63,630 bases of DNA. Source: Mesorhizobium amorphae (GTDB taxonomy: Bacteria > Pseudomonadota > Alphaproteobacteria > Rhizobiales > Rhizobiaceae). Below are positions 9,010-18,197 of the stretch, one piece after another. The notes under the pieces were generated by a model, which saw only the letters and a list, made by a program, of their open reading frames with translations, was not told where the DNA came from and did no database searches. Location: assembly GCF_014843845.1 (NCBI RefSeq), contig NZ_JHQS01000030.1, positions 1 through 63,630 on the forward strand, read 5' to 3'. The position numbers and the translations under genes were made by a program. The first letter of the stretch is position 1. Each line of letters starts with the position of its first letter.

Positions 9010-9642
9010 TTACGATGGGTCCACATCGTTGCCCCCTCGCCTCTTCGTGCGTCGTGCGCGGACCGCCGGCATGCGGCTGTCGATCTCTTCGTCGGTCAAA
9101 TCCTCCAGCAGCTTAAGGGTGGTGCCCTGCCCGACGGTGTAAACAAGGATGGTTCGCTTGCCGTGATGCTCCGGCGGCCAGGCATCGGGATTGGCCTCGC
9201 CGGCGATGCCCTTGAAGTCGGCATGTGTGGCGGACCAGATCGCCTCGAGCTTTTCTTCACGCGTCACGCTGTCGCCGGCGCCTGTCTCGTAAGCAATGAT
9301 CGCTGCACGCATAGCATCAGGACTGCGCTTGTCGGAAAGATCGCAGAAGCCGTGGAACCACCGTTCGCGGCCGCGGATCCTGATCGCGAAAAAGACGCTG
9401 GTTACGTAGCCAGCCTTGTATTCAGACATGCCGAACATGCCGGTTCGCTGGAACAGCGGCGGCAGGAGCGCGAGCATGAGTTGGTATTGCTCGGCGGCAA
9501 TCTCGAAATACTCGCCGGCGTAGGAAGCGCCGGAAATTGGATTTATACCCGGGGTGTCTTTGTGCCGGTTGAAGAGCTGGAACATCTGCTCACGCGTTGC
9601 GACGCCGTCGAACACTTTTTGGAAAGGGGGATGGGTGGACAT
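9010..9642 (-). CDS. DUF1419 family protein
   Basis: A 210-residue protein matching the DUF1419 pattern: QKVFDGVATREQMFQLFNRH, then SGASYAGEYFEIAAEQYQLM and a LPPLFQRTGMFGMSEYKAG motif. The family is found almost only on rhizobial plasmids and has no known function. The protein is soluble and lacks obvious catalytic motifs. The C-terminus is basic (RARRTKRRGG), compatible with nucleic-acid contact, though that is speculation. It sits inside the conserved minus-strand backbone block between small hypotheticals. Confidence 0.82.
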   Translation of the reverse strand: MSTHPPFQKVFDGVATREQMFQLFNRHKDTPGINPISGASYAGEYFEIAAEQYQLMLALLPPLFQRTGMFGMSEYKAGYVTSVFFAIRIRGRERWFHGFCDLSDKRSPDAMRAAIIAYETGAGDSVTREEKLEAIWSATHADFKGIAGEANPDAWPPEHHGKRTILVYTVGQGTTLKLLEDLTDEEIDSRMPAVRARRTKRRGGNDVDPS

Positions 9643-9728
9643 GGCTGCTCTCCGGAAATAGCCGGTCGCCCGCCACAGCAGCGCTGCAGCGGGTGACTGT
9701 CGGCGGGGGAAGGGATCGGTGGGCTGGT

Positions 9729-10133
9729 TTAGGCGGCGCGGCGATCCGCGGAGGGTGCGGCGCCACGACCGATGCCCGTAATGGCGCGGACCGCCGCGGC
9801 GAGCGCCAGGATGTCGTCGAGCATGCCGAGCGCGACGAAGTGGTTGGCCCCGCCGGTATAGTCCTTGCGGCCCTTGCAGGTGCGGATCAGAATACCGTGC
9901 CCCGACGACAGCCCGAACTGGCCGACCTGGATATAGGCGCGGTCATGATGCAGGGTGATTTCACCGGATACGGCGATGCCCGCCCTGTTCGAGCGCAGGT
10001 CAAAGCTACCCGACGGCAAGGCAAGTTCGGCGACAAGCTTTTTCAGCCGTGAGCGCGCCCTCGTATGAAAACGTCTCTTCTGCTGCTCGTCGTAAGAGCA
10101 GCTTCTGTTCCAGTCGAACATTTCGATCTCCAT
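9729..10133 (-). CDS. Hypothetical protein
   Basis: A 134-residue protein of unknown function. The N-terminal region is basic and helical (SYDEQQKRRFHTRARSRLKK). The centre is rich in beta strands (GIAVSGEITLHHDRAYIQVG), and the C-terminus has a hydrophobic helix LGMLDDILALAAAVRAITG. Such proteins occur beside DUF1419 genes on rhizobial plasmids. Its 5-prime leader contains a strong 9-bp-stem hairpin (10142-10178) ending just before the start codon, so expression may be controlled by RNA structure. Confidence 0.7.
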   Translation of the reverse strand: MEIEMFDWNRSCSYDEQQKRRFHTRARSRLKKLVAELALPSGSFDLRSNRAGIAVSGEITLHHDRAYIQVGQFGLSSGHGILIRTCKGRKDYTGGANHFVALGMLDDILALAAAVRAITGIGRGAAPSADRRAA

Positions 10134-10141
10134 GAAACGGA

Positions 10142-10178
10142 ACAGGCCCGCGATCGCTTGCGCGGTCGCCGGGCCTGT
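10142..10178 (-). promoter_or_regulatory. Strong intergenic hairpin (attenuator or terminator)
   Basis: Perfect inverted repeat ACAGGCCCG / CGGGCCTGT (9 bp) with a further partly paired interior built on CGATCGC. On the minus strand it lies between two hypothetical genes and ends 8 nt before the start codon at 10133. There is no long T-run, so a leader structure or intercistronic stabiliser is as likely as a terminator. Confidence 0.45.
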
Positions 10179-10205
10179 CGTCGGTTGGTTTATGCGGTGA
10201 GGACG

Positions 10206-10682
10206 TCAGGCGGCTGCCCGGCCCTCGATGACGTCCGCGTCGACCTCGTCGGCGGAGATCTCCTCCAGATAGGCCCGGCTATGCGGATTGTTGGCGAGCC
10301 AGCGTTCGGCCGCTTCCCGATCCCTGGCGAGATGCAGGAGTTCCGGGCTGTCAGCGATGTCCTGCAGCGCGCGGACCATGCCGATCGCGGGTCGCTCGAT
10401 GATCTCGAAACACAAATCGCTTTCGACGGACCAGGTGCGCCGGACCGAGACAACGATAATGCCGCCCTCGCCGAAATCGCCTTCATGCAAGGTGAAGCAG
10501 GCTGGAGAGCTATAGGTCGCCCGCGACCGTGGCGGCTCCTTCTTGACGAGTCGGCCTGTGCCGTTGCGGCTCTCCCAGGCAGACAGCTTCTTTCTGAAGC
10601 GGGCCGGCGGTCTCGCAGTGCCGTCGGAATAGCGGATAACGCTTCCAAGGGAGGCGCAATCGTAAATTGTATGTGCGTACAT
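10206..10682 (-). CDS. Hypothetical protein
   Basis: A 158-residue protein starting MYAHTIYDCASLGSVIRYSD, a recognisable but uncharacterised rhizobial plasmid family. Basic motifs follow (ARPPARFRKKLSAWESRN), and the C-terminal half contains the helical segment SPELLHLARDREAAERWLAN. No catalytic motif is visible. I used the ATG at 10680-10682, which has GGAG 9 nt upstream; an in-frame ATG and TTG further upstream could extend it by up to nine residues. It lies directly downstream of the ParB-like gene, separated by a rho-independent terminator. Confidence 0.72.
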   Translation of the reverse strand: MYAHTIYDCASLGSVIRYSDGTARPPARFRKKLSAWESRNGTGRLVKKEPPRSRATYSSPACFTLHEGDFGEGGIIVVSVRRTWSVESDLCFEIIERPAIGMVRALQDIADSPELLHLARDREAAERWLANNPHSRAYLEEISADEVDADVIEGRAAA

Positions 10683-10705
10683 GCGTTTTTTCTCCATGTC
10701 GGAAA

Positions 10706-10734
10706 ACAAAAAGGGCCCGGCGGAGATGCCGGGC
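10706..10734 (-). terminator. Rho-independent terminator after the ParB-like gene
   Basis: On the minus strand a 7-bp GC stem (GCCCGGC / GCCGGGC) with a 6-nt loop is followed directly by CC and a run of five T. It lies 22 nt beyond the stop codon of the ParB-like gene and before the next gene, so it should separate their transcripts. Confidence 0.75.
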
Positions 10735-10756
10735 TCGATGGTCAGTGGGAGGCCGA

Positions 10757-12901
10757 TTATTCAGCGGCCTGGAGATGATCGGTATCTTCGCCGACGGTGG
10801 TCCCCGGCTCATCGGACAATGGATCCGCATCGCCCGCGAGGAAGGCCGGTAGTTCGGCGGCATCCTCGTCGAGCGTCGCATCCGCCACATCGTCGGTGAC
10901 GGTCTTGCCGGTATCGGCAGCCGCCTCTTCGCCATCAAGGCGCAGCGGCTCGGGCAGCCAGTTCGACCCTTCGAGAAGGCGAGCGGCCTCTCGTGCCATC
11001 AAGTCCTTCTTCATGTGGTCGATCAACTGCGCGGAGTCCCCGCCGCGTGCTTCGCGGACCGCCTGAACGATCCGGGCCTTGGTGACGCGGCCGAGATAGT
11101 TGTCGACGGTCGGCGTCCAGCCCGCCTCGACCATGTCGAAGCCGAGCGTGGCGGCCAGTGCGTCTGCATGGGCAAGCGCTCCGGGTCGCTTGTTCCAAGG
11201 CTCGACGACGGCGTTGAGCGAGAGCGACGCGCAGTGCGCGAACAGCGCCTTGCGGCTCGCTTCGTCGAGACCAAGCAGGAACTCCCACAGCTTGTCGCTG
11301 TCCGGCATATCCCTGTCCCAGGCTTCCTGACGCTCGGCGATCTCCTTCGCCCAGGGGGTCTCGGCGAGACCCTGGACCTGGCCAAAGCTGTTGCTCACCA
11401 TGTTGATCTCGAGGCAGCTGTCCTTGGCGAACCGGTAGAACACCTGCAGCACGAGCGCATGGAGAACCGTGGCGAAGGCGATGTCGACGTCACTTGCGAG
11501 CGCGTTGCGCAGCGCAAGCGTCTTCTGCGCGGTGAGATCGAAGACGAGCCGTTCGGGTAGCGGCTTGATGTCTTCATCTTCGGGTTCTTCGGCCGTGTCG
11601 GATGCGCCGTTCACGGACTTAACAACGGTGCGATTGGCGCCGACATCGTCTGCCTGCGACGGGTCGCGATCCCCGCCCTCGGCTTCTTCATCGTCATCGC
11701 CCGTATCGACCCGCGATTCGTCCTCGGGACGAACGAAGCCGGCTTCGATCTGCAACTGGCCGTTTGCGCCGAGCGTGACGAACGCTCCGGCGATGGCCTT
11801 CTGCGCCGGATCGTAAACCTGGGGACTATCGCTGAACGCGTCGAGCTCGGCGCCGAGCTGATCGAGCTTGTCCTCGATCTCCTGATCGGCGTCCTCCATC
11901 TCGGCATACTTCGCATCGAGCGCATCATACTCGGCCTTCACCGCGTCGTAGCGAGCGATTTCCTCGGTGCTCAGCTCCGCCGGTTCGGCATAGACGCGCC
12001 GCATGCCGGAGGTGTGGCCGTACGGGAAGCTGATCGCCGCCTCGACCCACTTCCAGCCGTCGGCGCGGATGGCCTCGGCGTCGATCTTCAGCCGCTCGAA
12101 GACGAGTTGCTCAAGCAGGGCTGCATCCTGGAACCAGCCGCCGGAATCCTGCTCGAACAGGTCGCGCAGGATGACGCCGCCGGCCGCCTCATAGACCTCA
12201 GTGCCGACATAGACTGCCCGGCGATCGTCGGCACGCACCGTCGTCTCCGTCAGGAGGCGCCTGATGTAGTAGGGCTCCTGCATATGCTGGTTGTTATTGA
12301 TGCGCTCCCAGACCTGCTCCTGGCGGGCATGGTCGTCCGAAATCGAGAACGCCATGATCTGCTCGAGCCGGATTTCATCCTTTTCATAGAGATCGAGCAG
12401 CCTGGGCGAGACCGAGGCGAGCCGCAGGCGCTGCTTCACCGTCGCTGACGAAACAAAGAAGCGCGCGGCGATTTCTTCGTGATCGAGCCCCTGGTCGCTC
12501 AGTTTCTTGAATGCCCGGAACTGGTCGAGAGGATGAAGATCCTCGCGGTGGAAGTTCTCGGCCAGAGAGTCCTCTTCGGCCGATGTCGCCGTGCTTCGAT
12601 TGACGATGCACGGGATCGGCTCGTTCTTTGCCAGCCGCTTCTGTTTGATGAGAATGCCGAGCGCTAGATAGCGACGACCGCCGGCGGGCACCTCGAATAT
12701 GCCGGTCTCCTCGCCGTCTTCGCCAAGGACGGGACGGACGTTCAGGCTTTGGAGCAGCATGCGCCGTCCGATGTCTTCGGCCAGTTGCTCGATGGAAACG
12801 CCGTCCTTTACCGTCCGAACATTCTTCTGCGACAACACGAGCTTGTCGTAAGGAATGTTTTCCGATGGGTTCATCACAATCTTCTGAATGGCCTTTGCCA
12901 T
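10757..12901 (-). CDS. Long ParB/RepB-like DNA-binding protein
   Basis: A 714-residue ParB-family protein, about twice the length of ordinary ParB. The N-terminal ParB/Srx nuclease-like domain (residues about 15-120) shows IPYDKLVLSQKNVR, PAGGRRYLALGIL and the motif ENFHREDLHPLDQFRAFKKL. A helix-turn-helix follows (HEEIAARFFVSSATVKQRLRLA). The C-terminal 450 residues are acidic and unrecognised, with a charged coiled-coil-like stretch (VKAEYDALDAKYAEMEDADQ). It is distinct from the RepB partition protein encoded at 21631-22617, so it is probably a regulatory or accessory plasmid factor. The ATG at 12901 has GGAG nine bases upstream; an ATG at 12916 is also possible. Confidence 0.83.
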   Translation of the reverse strand: MAKAIQKIVMNPSENIPYDKLVLSQKNVRTVKDGVSIEQLAEDIGRRMLLQSLNVRPVLGEDGEETGIFEVPAGGRRYLALGILIKQKRLAKNEPIPCIVNRSTATSAEEDSLAENFHREDLHPLDQFRAFKKLSDQGLDHEEIAARFFVSSATVKQRLRLASVSPRLLDLYEKDEIRLEQIMAFSISDDHARQEQVWERINNNQHMQEPYYIRRLLTETTVRADDRRAVYVGTEVYEAAGGVILRDLFEQDSGGWFQDAALLEQLVFERLKIDAEAIRADGWKWVEAAISFPYGHTSGMRRVYAEPAELSTEEIARYDAVKAEYDALDAKYAEMEDADQEIEDKLDQLGAELDAFSDSPQVYDPAQKAIAGAFVTLGANGQLQIEAGFVRPEDESRVDTGDDDEEAEGGDRDPSQADDVGANRTVVKSVNGASDTAEEPEDEDIKPLPERLVFDLTAQKTLALRNALASDVDIAFATVLHALVLQVFYRFAKDSCLEINMVSNSFGQVQGLAETPWAKEIAERQEAWDRDMPDSDKLWEFLLGLDEASRKALFAHCASLSLNAVVEPWNKRPGALAHADALAATLGFDMVEAGWTPTVDNYLGRVTKARIVQAVREARGGDSAQLIDHMKKDLMAREAARLLEGSNWLPEPLRLDGEEAAADTGKTVTDDVADATLDEDAAELPAFLAGDADPLSDEPGTTVGEDTDHLQAAE

Positions 12902-13385
12902 GGTCAGGTTCTCCATGACGGGCGGCCCGGGGCCTCTCCCCGGACCTCCAAGCCCGTCAGGAAACCTCCCCTCCCCCCTTTGCCTCTGGTGGCGGCGCCA
13001 GCGCAGGCAACTGCGGCAATCGTGTCATGCGCGCTGTGAACAGCGCAGCGGATCTATAATTTCGGCTTTGCTGATTTCGGTACTTTCGAGGCTGCCCCAG
13101 TGCCTCCAACCTATCGCGTAATCCATGAGCTGGTGGATCAGCGCCTGCCGGCCGAGAGTGGCCAAGCGCCCTTCAGGTGTGCCGTCTGGCTCCGAATACA
13201 GCTGAGTTCCTCACCTCGGCCCGACGCGTGCTTCTTTCCAGCAATCTGCAAATAGTGAAGCGAACTTTCGCCGGTTCTTGCGCAGGGGATAATTCTCTAT
13301 GTTCGCTCTTTGTTCTTTTCCAAAAGCAGTTCCTAAGCTATAGTCTGGCCCTCCTTCATCCAGATTCCTCAGCGAGTCACCGCGA
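12902..13385. other. Intergenic leader region, no gene seen
   Basis: This 484-bp divergent region between the ParB-like gene (minus) and the DUF2130 gene (plus) holds no convincing ORF. It contains a purine-rich minus-strand leader ending in the hairpin at 12927-12943. The part nearer 13385 is AT-richer and probably carries the promoter for the plus-strand gene. Confidence 0.5.
12927..12943 (-). promoter_or_regulatory. Leader hairpin upstream of the ParB-like gene
   Basis: On the minus strand CCGGGG-AGAGG-CCCCGG forms a 6-bp stem with loop AGAGG. It is enclosed by a longer outer pairing between TGACGGGC and GCCCGTCA, and preceded by GGAGGT and a purine-rich tract. The same architecture and loop recur at 16093-16111. 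A shared post-transcriptional control element is proposed. Confidence 0.5.
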
Positions 13386-14680
13386 ATGACAGTCCAGCCG
13401 AGGATTCTCAACGAACCGACAATCAGCTGCCCAAGCTGCAAGGCGGAGATCAAGCTAAACGAATCGCTCGCGGCTCCCCTGATTGCCGCCACCCGTGAGG
13501 ACTATGAGCGGCGTTTGGCGCAGAGCAACGCTTCCATCGCGGCCCGAGAGGAAGAGCTTCAACGCAAGCAAGTCGCAATTGATGCCGCCCAGTCGGACAT
13601 CGACAACCAGGTCGCAGCAAAAATCAAGCTTGAGCGCGTGGCTATCGCGGCTGAGGAGGCCCGCAAGGCCAAGCTGCTGCTCTCGGTCGATCTTGAAGAC
13701 CGGGACAGGAAGCTTGCCGAGATAGAGGCGACGCTCAAGGCGCGGGACGAGAAACTCGCCGAGGCTCAGCTGCAACAAGCGGAATTCCTGAAACAGCAAC
13801 GTGCGCTCGATGATGAGAAGCGCGAGAAGGCGCTGACCATCGAAAGAAAGATCCAGGAAGGACTGGAGGCCGTTCGCACCAAGGCGAGGTCGGAAGCCGA
13901 AGACGGCCTCAAAATGAAGGTTGCGGAGAAAGAGGAACAGATCGCCGGTATGCAGCGTCAGATCGAGGAGCTGAAGCGCCGTGCGGCGCAGGGCTCTCAG
14001 CAGCTACAGGGCGAGGTTCTTGAGCTCGAGCTGGAATCCCTCATTGCCAGCCGCTTCCCGATCGACATCATCGAACCGGTCGCCAAGGGCGAGTTCGGCG
14101 GAGACGTCTTGCACCGCGTGGTCGGACCGGCCGGCCAGCCCTGCGGCGCCATTTTGTGGGAATCGAAACGCACCAAGAACTGGAGTCAGGGCTGGCTAGG
14201 TAAACTCAGAGGCGATCTACGAGCCGCGAGAGCGGATATCGCGCTGATGGTTTCGGAAGCGTTGCCTCCCGGCGTGGAAGCTTCGATCTTTTGGACGGAG
14301 TCTATGTCGCCCACCCCAAATGTGCGATCCCGATCGCCATCTTGCTCCGGCAATCCCTGATCGAGCTGGCCAACTCCCGCCTCGCCCAGGATGGCCAGGC
14401 TACGAAGATGGAGCAGGTCTATGGCTATCTGACAGGTCCACGCTTCCGCCACCGGGTCGAGGCGATCGTCGAAAAGTTCTCGGATATGCAGGAGGATCTC
14501 GCCAAGGAACGCAAGGCCACAACACGTCTGTGGGCCAAGCGCGAGGCGCAGATCCAAGGGGTAATCGAGTCGACCGTCGGCATGTACGGCGACTTGCAGG
14601 GCATCGCCGGAAAAGTGATGCAGGAGATCGAGGGGCTTGATGTGCCAGCAATTGCAGCCCCGCCGCCCGAAACCGAATAG
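13386..14680 (+). pseudogene. DUF2130 protein gene with a frameshift
   Basis: A DUF2130 gene split by a single-base frameshift. The first frame (13386 to about 14280) encodes a cysteine-pair N-terminus (SCPSCKAEIKL), a long coiled coil (residues about 40-210) and the start of the DUF2130 domain, ending APARADIALMVSEAL-like in the form RAARADIALMVSEALPPGVE. The second frame continues the same domain from about 14282 (LLDGVYVAHPKCAIPIAILL) to 14680. One base appears to be missing near 14281 in AAGCTTCG; restoring it joins GVEA to FDLLDGVYV. No slippery sequence is present, so this is a real mutation or a sequencing error. DUF2130 proteins are predicted nuclease-fold proteins of unknown role. 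The start is ATG 13386. Confidence 0.8.
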
Positions 14681-14874
14681 GTGAACCGATCGGATTGATG
14701 TGAACGTGGGGTGGAGATTTTTCGGGTCGGGAATGCCGACGAAATGAACGACCGCGGACGGGCCGAAGGGCTGCTGTCCATCCTGACCCATCACGAGCGA
14801 GGCGTCGTCCTTGTGCTCGAGGACGACGCCCGGTTAAGCGGCAGATGCCGGCACAAGAGGTCGGCATTGGATCC

Positions 14875-16071
14875 TCAAGCGGCGAAATCGAGAAGCTTCT
14901 TGGCCTTGCCTTCCATGTCCAGGCGGACATCCTGGTGCGGCTTGTCACGGGCGACCCTTGTGATGCCCTGCACAAAATCGAAGATCGACTCCGGCGGCCG
15001 ACCTTCTTCTGCCAACACGGCATCAATGATTTTCATGGTCTCGACCTTCGAGAAGGCGCGTTTGCGCAGAAAGCTCTCGCGGTCTTCATCGTTGCGGGCG
15101 ACGATCCGCTCCCGCGCCGCCTTGATGCCGTTGACGAACGGCATGGGCGAGGATTCGGCAAACTGGATCAGCGCCGGCTCCGCTTCGGCGGCGAAGCGGG
15201 AAGCCGCATATTTGGAATGCCGGATGGTGATCTCCTCAAAATTTTCCACGCCCCAAAGATTGCGGTTCTGGCATACGGCGCGAAGATAGAAGCTTGCGAT
15301 TCCCAGTGTCCTGGCACCGACTTCGGAGTTCCAGCAGTAGAAGCCGCGGAAGAAAAGATCTGGATCGCCGTTCGACAGCTTTCCGGCCTCGATCGGGTTG
15401 AGGTCGTCAACCAGGAACAGGAAAACGTCGCGGTCGGAGGCATAGAGCGTCGTGGTGTCCTTGGAGATGTCGACATTGGGGTTGTAGATTCCCGTCGACC
15501 AGTCGAGTACGCCCGGCACCTTCCAGCGCGTATCCCCGGTGCCATTGCCGGCAATCTTCTGCACGGCCTCGACCAGTTCATGGTCGAAAATCCTGCCGTA
15601 GTCGGGACCGGTCACCGCTCGCAACTCGAGGCGACCGTTCTGGATTTCGAGTGTCTTTACCTGCTCCGCCCGCTGCGAATTCAGCCCGTACTGGAGATTG
15701 ATGGCGGCGAGCGGGGCCGGGAGCTGGCGCAGGTATGCAGCCGGTGCGCCGACCAGGCTGGCAAGCTGACCAAAACTCCAATGCGTGGGGGCAACGGGTG
15801 CCTCGGCATCGGGCAGCATGAGTAGGAGGCGTTCCGCGTCGTCGCGGCTGGCTTCGACGCGGATCCGTTCGCTTTCGACAATGCGCGTGCGGCTGCGCTG
15901 CGATCGCGCCCTTACCGAGTTCCCGAGGACGGTGAGGGACAGGTAGCGCTCGTCGGCCGGTCGGTTGAACCACTCCGACGACACGCGGCCGACGCGCTGG
16001 CCGCGGCTCACATCCACCTTGTAGCCTGCACGCGCGTTCCGCGTCGGTGCCTGAATTTCCACCTGTGTCAT
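14875..16071 (-). CDS. DUF932 family protein
   Basis: A 398-residue DUF932 protein, a family found on phages and plasmids and distantly linked to single-strand annealing or recombination proteins, without a proven function. Diagnostic segments are APTHWSFGQLASLVGAPAAY, a central RWKVPGVLDWSTG and NVDISKDTTTLYASDRDVFL, then GFYCWNSEVGARTLGIASFY and VCQNRNLWGVENFEEITIRH. The start ATG (16069-16071) follows the leader hairpin at 16093-16111. Its position among backbone genes suggests a role in plasmid DNA processing, but this is contextual. Confidence 0.85.
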   Translation of the reverse strand: MTQVEIQAPTRNARAGYKVDVSRGQRVGRVSSEWFNRPADERYLSLTVLGNSVRARSQRSRTRIVESERIRVEASRDDAERLLLMLPDAEAPVAPTHWSFGQLASLVGAPAAYLRQLPAPLAAINLQYGLNSQRAEQVKTLEIQNGRLELRAVTGPDYGRIFDHELVEAVQKIAGNGTGDTRWKVPGVLDWSTGIYNPNVDISKDTTTLYASDRDVFLFLVDDLNPIEAGKLSNGDPDLFFRGFYCWNSEVGARTLGIASFYLRAVCQNRNLWGVENFEEITIRHSKYAASRFAAEAEPALIQFAESSPMPFVNGIKAARERIVARNDEDRESFLRKRAFSKVETMKIIDAVLAEEGRPPESIFDFVQGITRVARDKPHQDVRLDMEGKAKKLLDFAA

Positions 16072-16092
16072 GGGTTTGCTCCGCGGCGGACG

Positions 16093-16111
16093 CCGGGAGC
16101 CTCTCTCCCGG
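16093..16111 (-). promoter_or_regulatory. Leader hairpin upstream of the DUF932 gene
   Basis: On the minus strand CCGGGAG-AGAGG-CTCCCGG gives a perfect 7-bp stem with loop AGAGG, flanked by an outer pairing GGCGGA / TCCGCC and preceded by AAGGT. It ends 21 nt before the start codon at 16071. It closely parallels the hairpin before the ParB-like gene in loop, flank and position. The remainder of 16112-16370 shows nothing else recognisable. Confidence 0.5.
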
Positions 16112-16370
16112 ACCTTCATCCGCCAACCGCAGCCCCCTGCCCTCTTCCTCTGCTGGCCGCACCGTCGCCTATCGAAGCGCCGCCTACGCGGCAGTGGCCA
16201 AACGCACGCCCAAGGTGAAGACCAGCCGCAGGCCACTGTTTACCGAAGCGCAGCCCCATCTCGGAGAGAGATCCGGCGATCATGACGTGACGAACAAGCC
16301 TGTTGCTTCGATGGCAAAACCATGACTCAATGGGCGTGGGGATGCGGCGGCGTCCGGAGCAACGGAGGCG

Positions 16371-17588
16371 ATGCGACGATTCAGACTTGCTGACCAGGTG
16401 ATCGAGGAGGCGACGCCGAATCTTCAGGGTTTGTTGGCCGATGCATATCGCAGAAAGCTGCGACCGCTTTGCCTGTGCCAGGAGCCCTGCCCCGCGATGT
16501 ATATTGCGCAGGTTGGCGACCAATACATCGTCAAGCGGATGCCGCTGTCGGGTGGCGGCCATGATCCTTCCTGTTCCTCTTACGAGCCGCCCGACGAACT
16601 GTCCGGCCTCGGCGTGCTGATAGGCAGCGCAATCCAGGTCGACCCCGAGAGCGGCACGGCCGCACTCAAGCTGGACTTTCGCCTGTCGAAGGTCGGCGCG
16701 CGATCTGCGCCGGCAGCTGGCGCCGTAGGTTCGGACAGCGTGGTCGGGGACACCAAGAAACTGTCCCTGCGAGGCCTGCTTCATTATCTCTGGCACGAAG
16801 CGGAACTGACAGTCTGGACGTCGCGATGGGCTGGCAAGCGCTATTGGTGGAATATTCGTTGGCACCTCGTCGAGGCCGCGCGTCAGATGACGGTCAAGGG
16901 CGGAGTGCTTAGCGAAATCCTGTTCGTGCCCGAGCCGTTCCGGTCCGCCGACAAGGCCGCGATCGAACAAAGGCGCGCGGAGGCGCTTGCTTCCGCGCTG
17001 CCCCCGAAGAGCGGTCCCAGAAAGCTGATGATCCTGGTCGGCGAGGTCAAGGAATTCGGCACGGCTCGGAGCGGGCACAAGTTGACCGTCAAGCACATGC
17101 CGGGGTTGGTATTCTTGTTGGATGACAGCCTTCATCGTCGGCTTCAAACCCGTTTTGAAAGCGAACTGGCACTCTGGGGTGCGGATGAGGCATCGCATTT
17201 GATCGCAATTGCCACATTCGGGTTGACCCCGGCCGGGCTGCCGGTGATCGAGGAAATGGCGCTCATGGTGGTGGCGGAAAATTGGGTGCCTTACGAATCC
17301 GCCTACGAAAAGAAGCTGGTCGACGCCCTTGCCAGAATGAGGGAGCGAAGCGTGAAAGTGCTGCGTTACAACCTGCCATTGGACAGGCCAACGGCGACGG
17401 CGATATTGCAGATGCAGCCACGGCCGGTTGGACTTTACGTCGTTCCCCCTTCGGCCGATGGCGCATACAAGGAATCGCTGGGAGAATTGGTCATATCCCG
17501 ACCGGAGTTCGATTGCTGGATCTGGCGGACGGCCGACAGTGAGATGCCGACATTGCCAGGTGGGCAGGACCGGGTGCCCCACACATAA
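16371..17588 (+). CDS. DUF1173 family protein
   Basis: A 405-residue DUF1173 protein. A cysteine cluster near the N-terminus (LCLCQEPCPAMYIA, then GHDPSCSSYEPP) looks like a metal site or disulphide region. The domain continues with SLRGLLHYLWHEAELTVW, GKRYWWNIRWHLVEAA, LMILVGEVKEFGTARSGHKL and a late EEMALMVVAENWVPYES. The family is common on rhizobial and other proteobacterial plasmids, often beside conjugation or backbone genes, and has no known biochemical role. The ATG at 16371 follows GGAGGCG closely, with a further GGAG upstream. It is read divergently from the DUF932 gene. Confidence 0.82.
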   Translation: MRRFRLADQVIEEATPNLQGLLADAYRRKLRPLCLCQEPCPAMYIAQVGDQYIVKRMPLSGGGHDPSCSSYEPPDELSGLGVLIGSAIQVDPESGTAALKLDFRLSKVGARSAPAAGAVGSDSVVGDTKKLSLRGLLHYLWHEAELTVWTSRWAGKRYWWNIRWHLVEAARQMTVKGGVLSEILFVPEPFRSADKAAIEQRRAEALASALPPKSGPRKLMILVGEVKEFGTARSGHKLTVKHMPGLVFLLDDSLHRRLQTRFESELALWGADEASHLIAIATFGLTPAGLPVIEEMALMVVAENWVPYESAYEKKLVDALARMRERSVKVLRYNLPLDRPTATAILQMQPRPVGLYVVPPSADGAYKESLGELVISRPEFDCWIWRTADSEMPTLPGGQDRVPHT

Positions 17589-17648
17589 AGTGTGGTTCTC
17601 CGACGGCGATGCCGAGGTGAACGAACTTTATGAGCACCGTCATAGCTC

Positions 17649-17897
17649 TTAATCGCCGCGCAGAATCTTTGCTTCGAGCGCGGCAGCGACGAAAGCACGC
17701 CGAGCGGCTGTTGGATGAGCCTCTCCACGCAACACCCGCAGACAGGCGTCCATCGCTATCTTGCGCTTCTCGGTCTGACGATCGAGATGTCGCAGCAAGA
17801 TATTGGACGCGTCATTGACATCGAACACGACACGCTCCGAGCTGTGGCGGCTGACCTGAACAACGACTGGTCTTTCAAATCTGCTCGAGCCGGTCAT
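17649..17897 (-). CDS. DUF982 family small protein
   Basis: An 82-residue DUF982 protein. The family pattern is clear: FERPVVVQVSRHSSERVVFD at the start, a hydrophobic helix DASNILLRHL, then MDACLRVLRGEAHPTAARRA and FVAAALEAKIL. DUF982 proteins are numerous in Rhizobiales, especially on plasmids; their function is unknown. I chose the ATG at 17895-17897 because GGAGG lies about 10 nt upstream. The upstream in-frame extension to 17969 lacks family similarity. Confidence 0.8.
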   Translation of the reverse strand: MTGSSRFERPVVVQVSRHSSERVVFDVNDASNILLRHLDRQTEKRKIAMDACLRVLRGEAHPTAARRAFVAAALEAKILRGD

Positions 17898-18197
17898 CAC
17901 TCCCCCTCCAAACCCAGCGGCGACAGCCTCGCTCGCACATATTTCCTCAGCCGAGCGATTCGGCTGCATCCCGACTGCTAAACTTGATCGCTAGCATCCA
18001 AGCGGTGGTCATGAACGCTGTCTGGTCGATGTCTAGTGGCGTGGGATTTGGCTAGCTCAATTTCGACAATGTCGCCTTAAGCCAGTCTCGCACAGTTTGC
18101 GGAAGCCTATGCCTGCATTTTCCGCTGCCACCTTACACGCAGCGATCCACTCCATACCGGAGGTTGGGTCCTCCCACGGGCGTGCTATACGGCTTTG

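Noticed and set aside
13177..13389. 70-codon ORF before the DUF2130 gene
   Set aside because: Overlaps the real start of the DUF2130 gene and shows no family features; probably promoter region.
14270..14300. Programmed ribosomal frameshift in DUF2130
   Set aside because: No slippery heptamer or stimulatory hairpin near AAGCTTCG; a one-base deletion or sequencing error explains it better.
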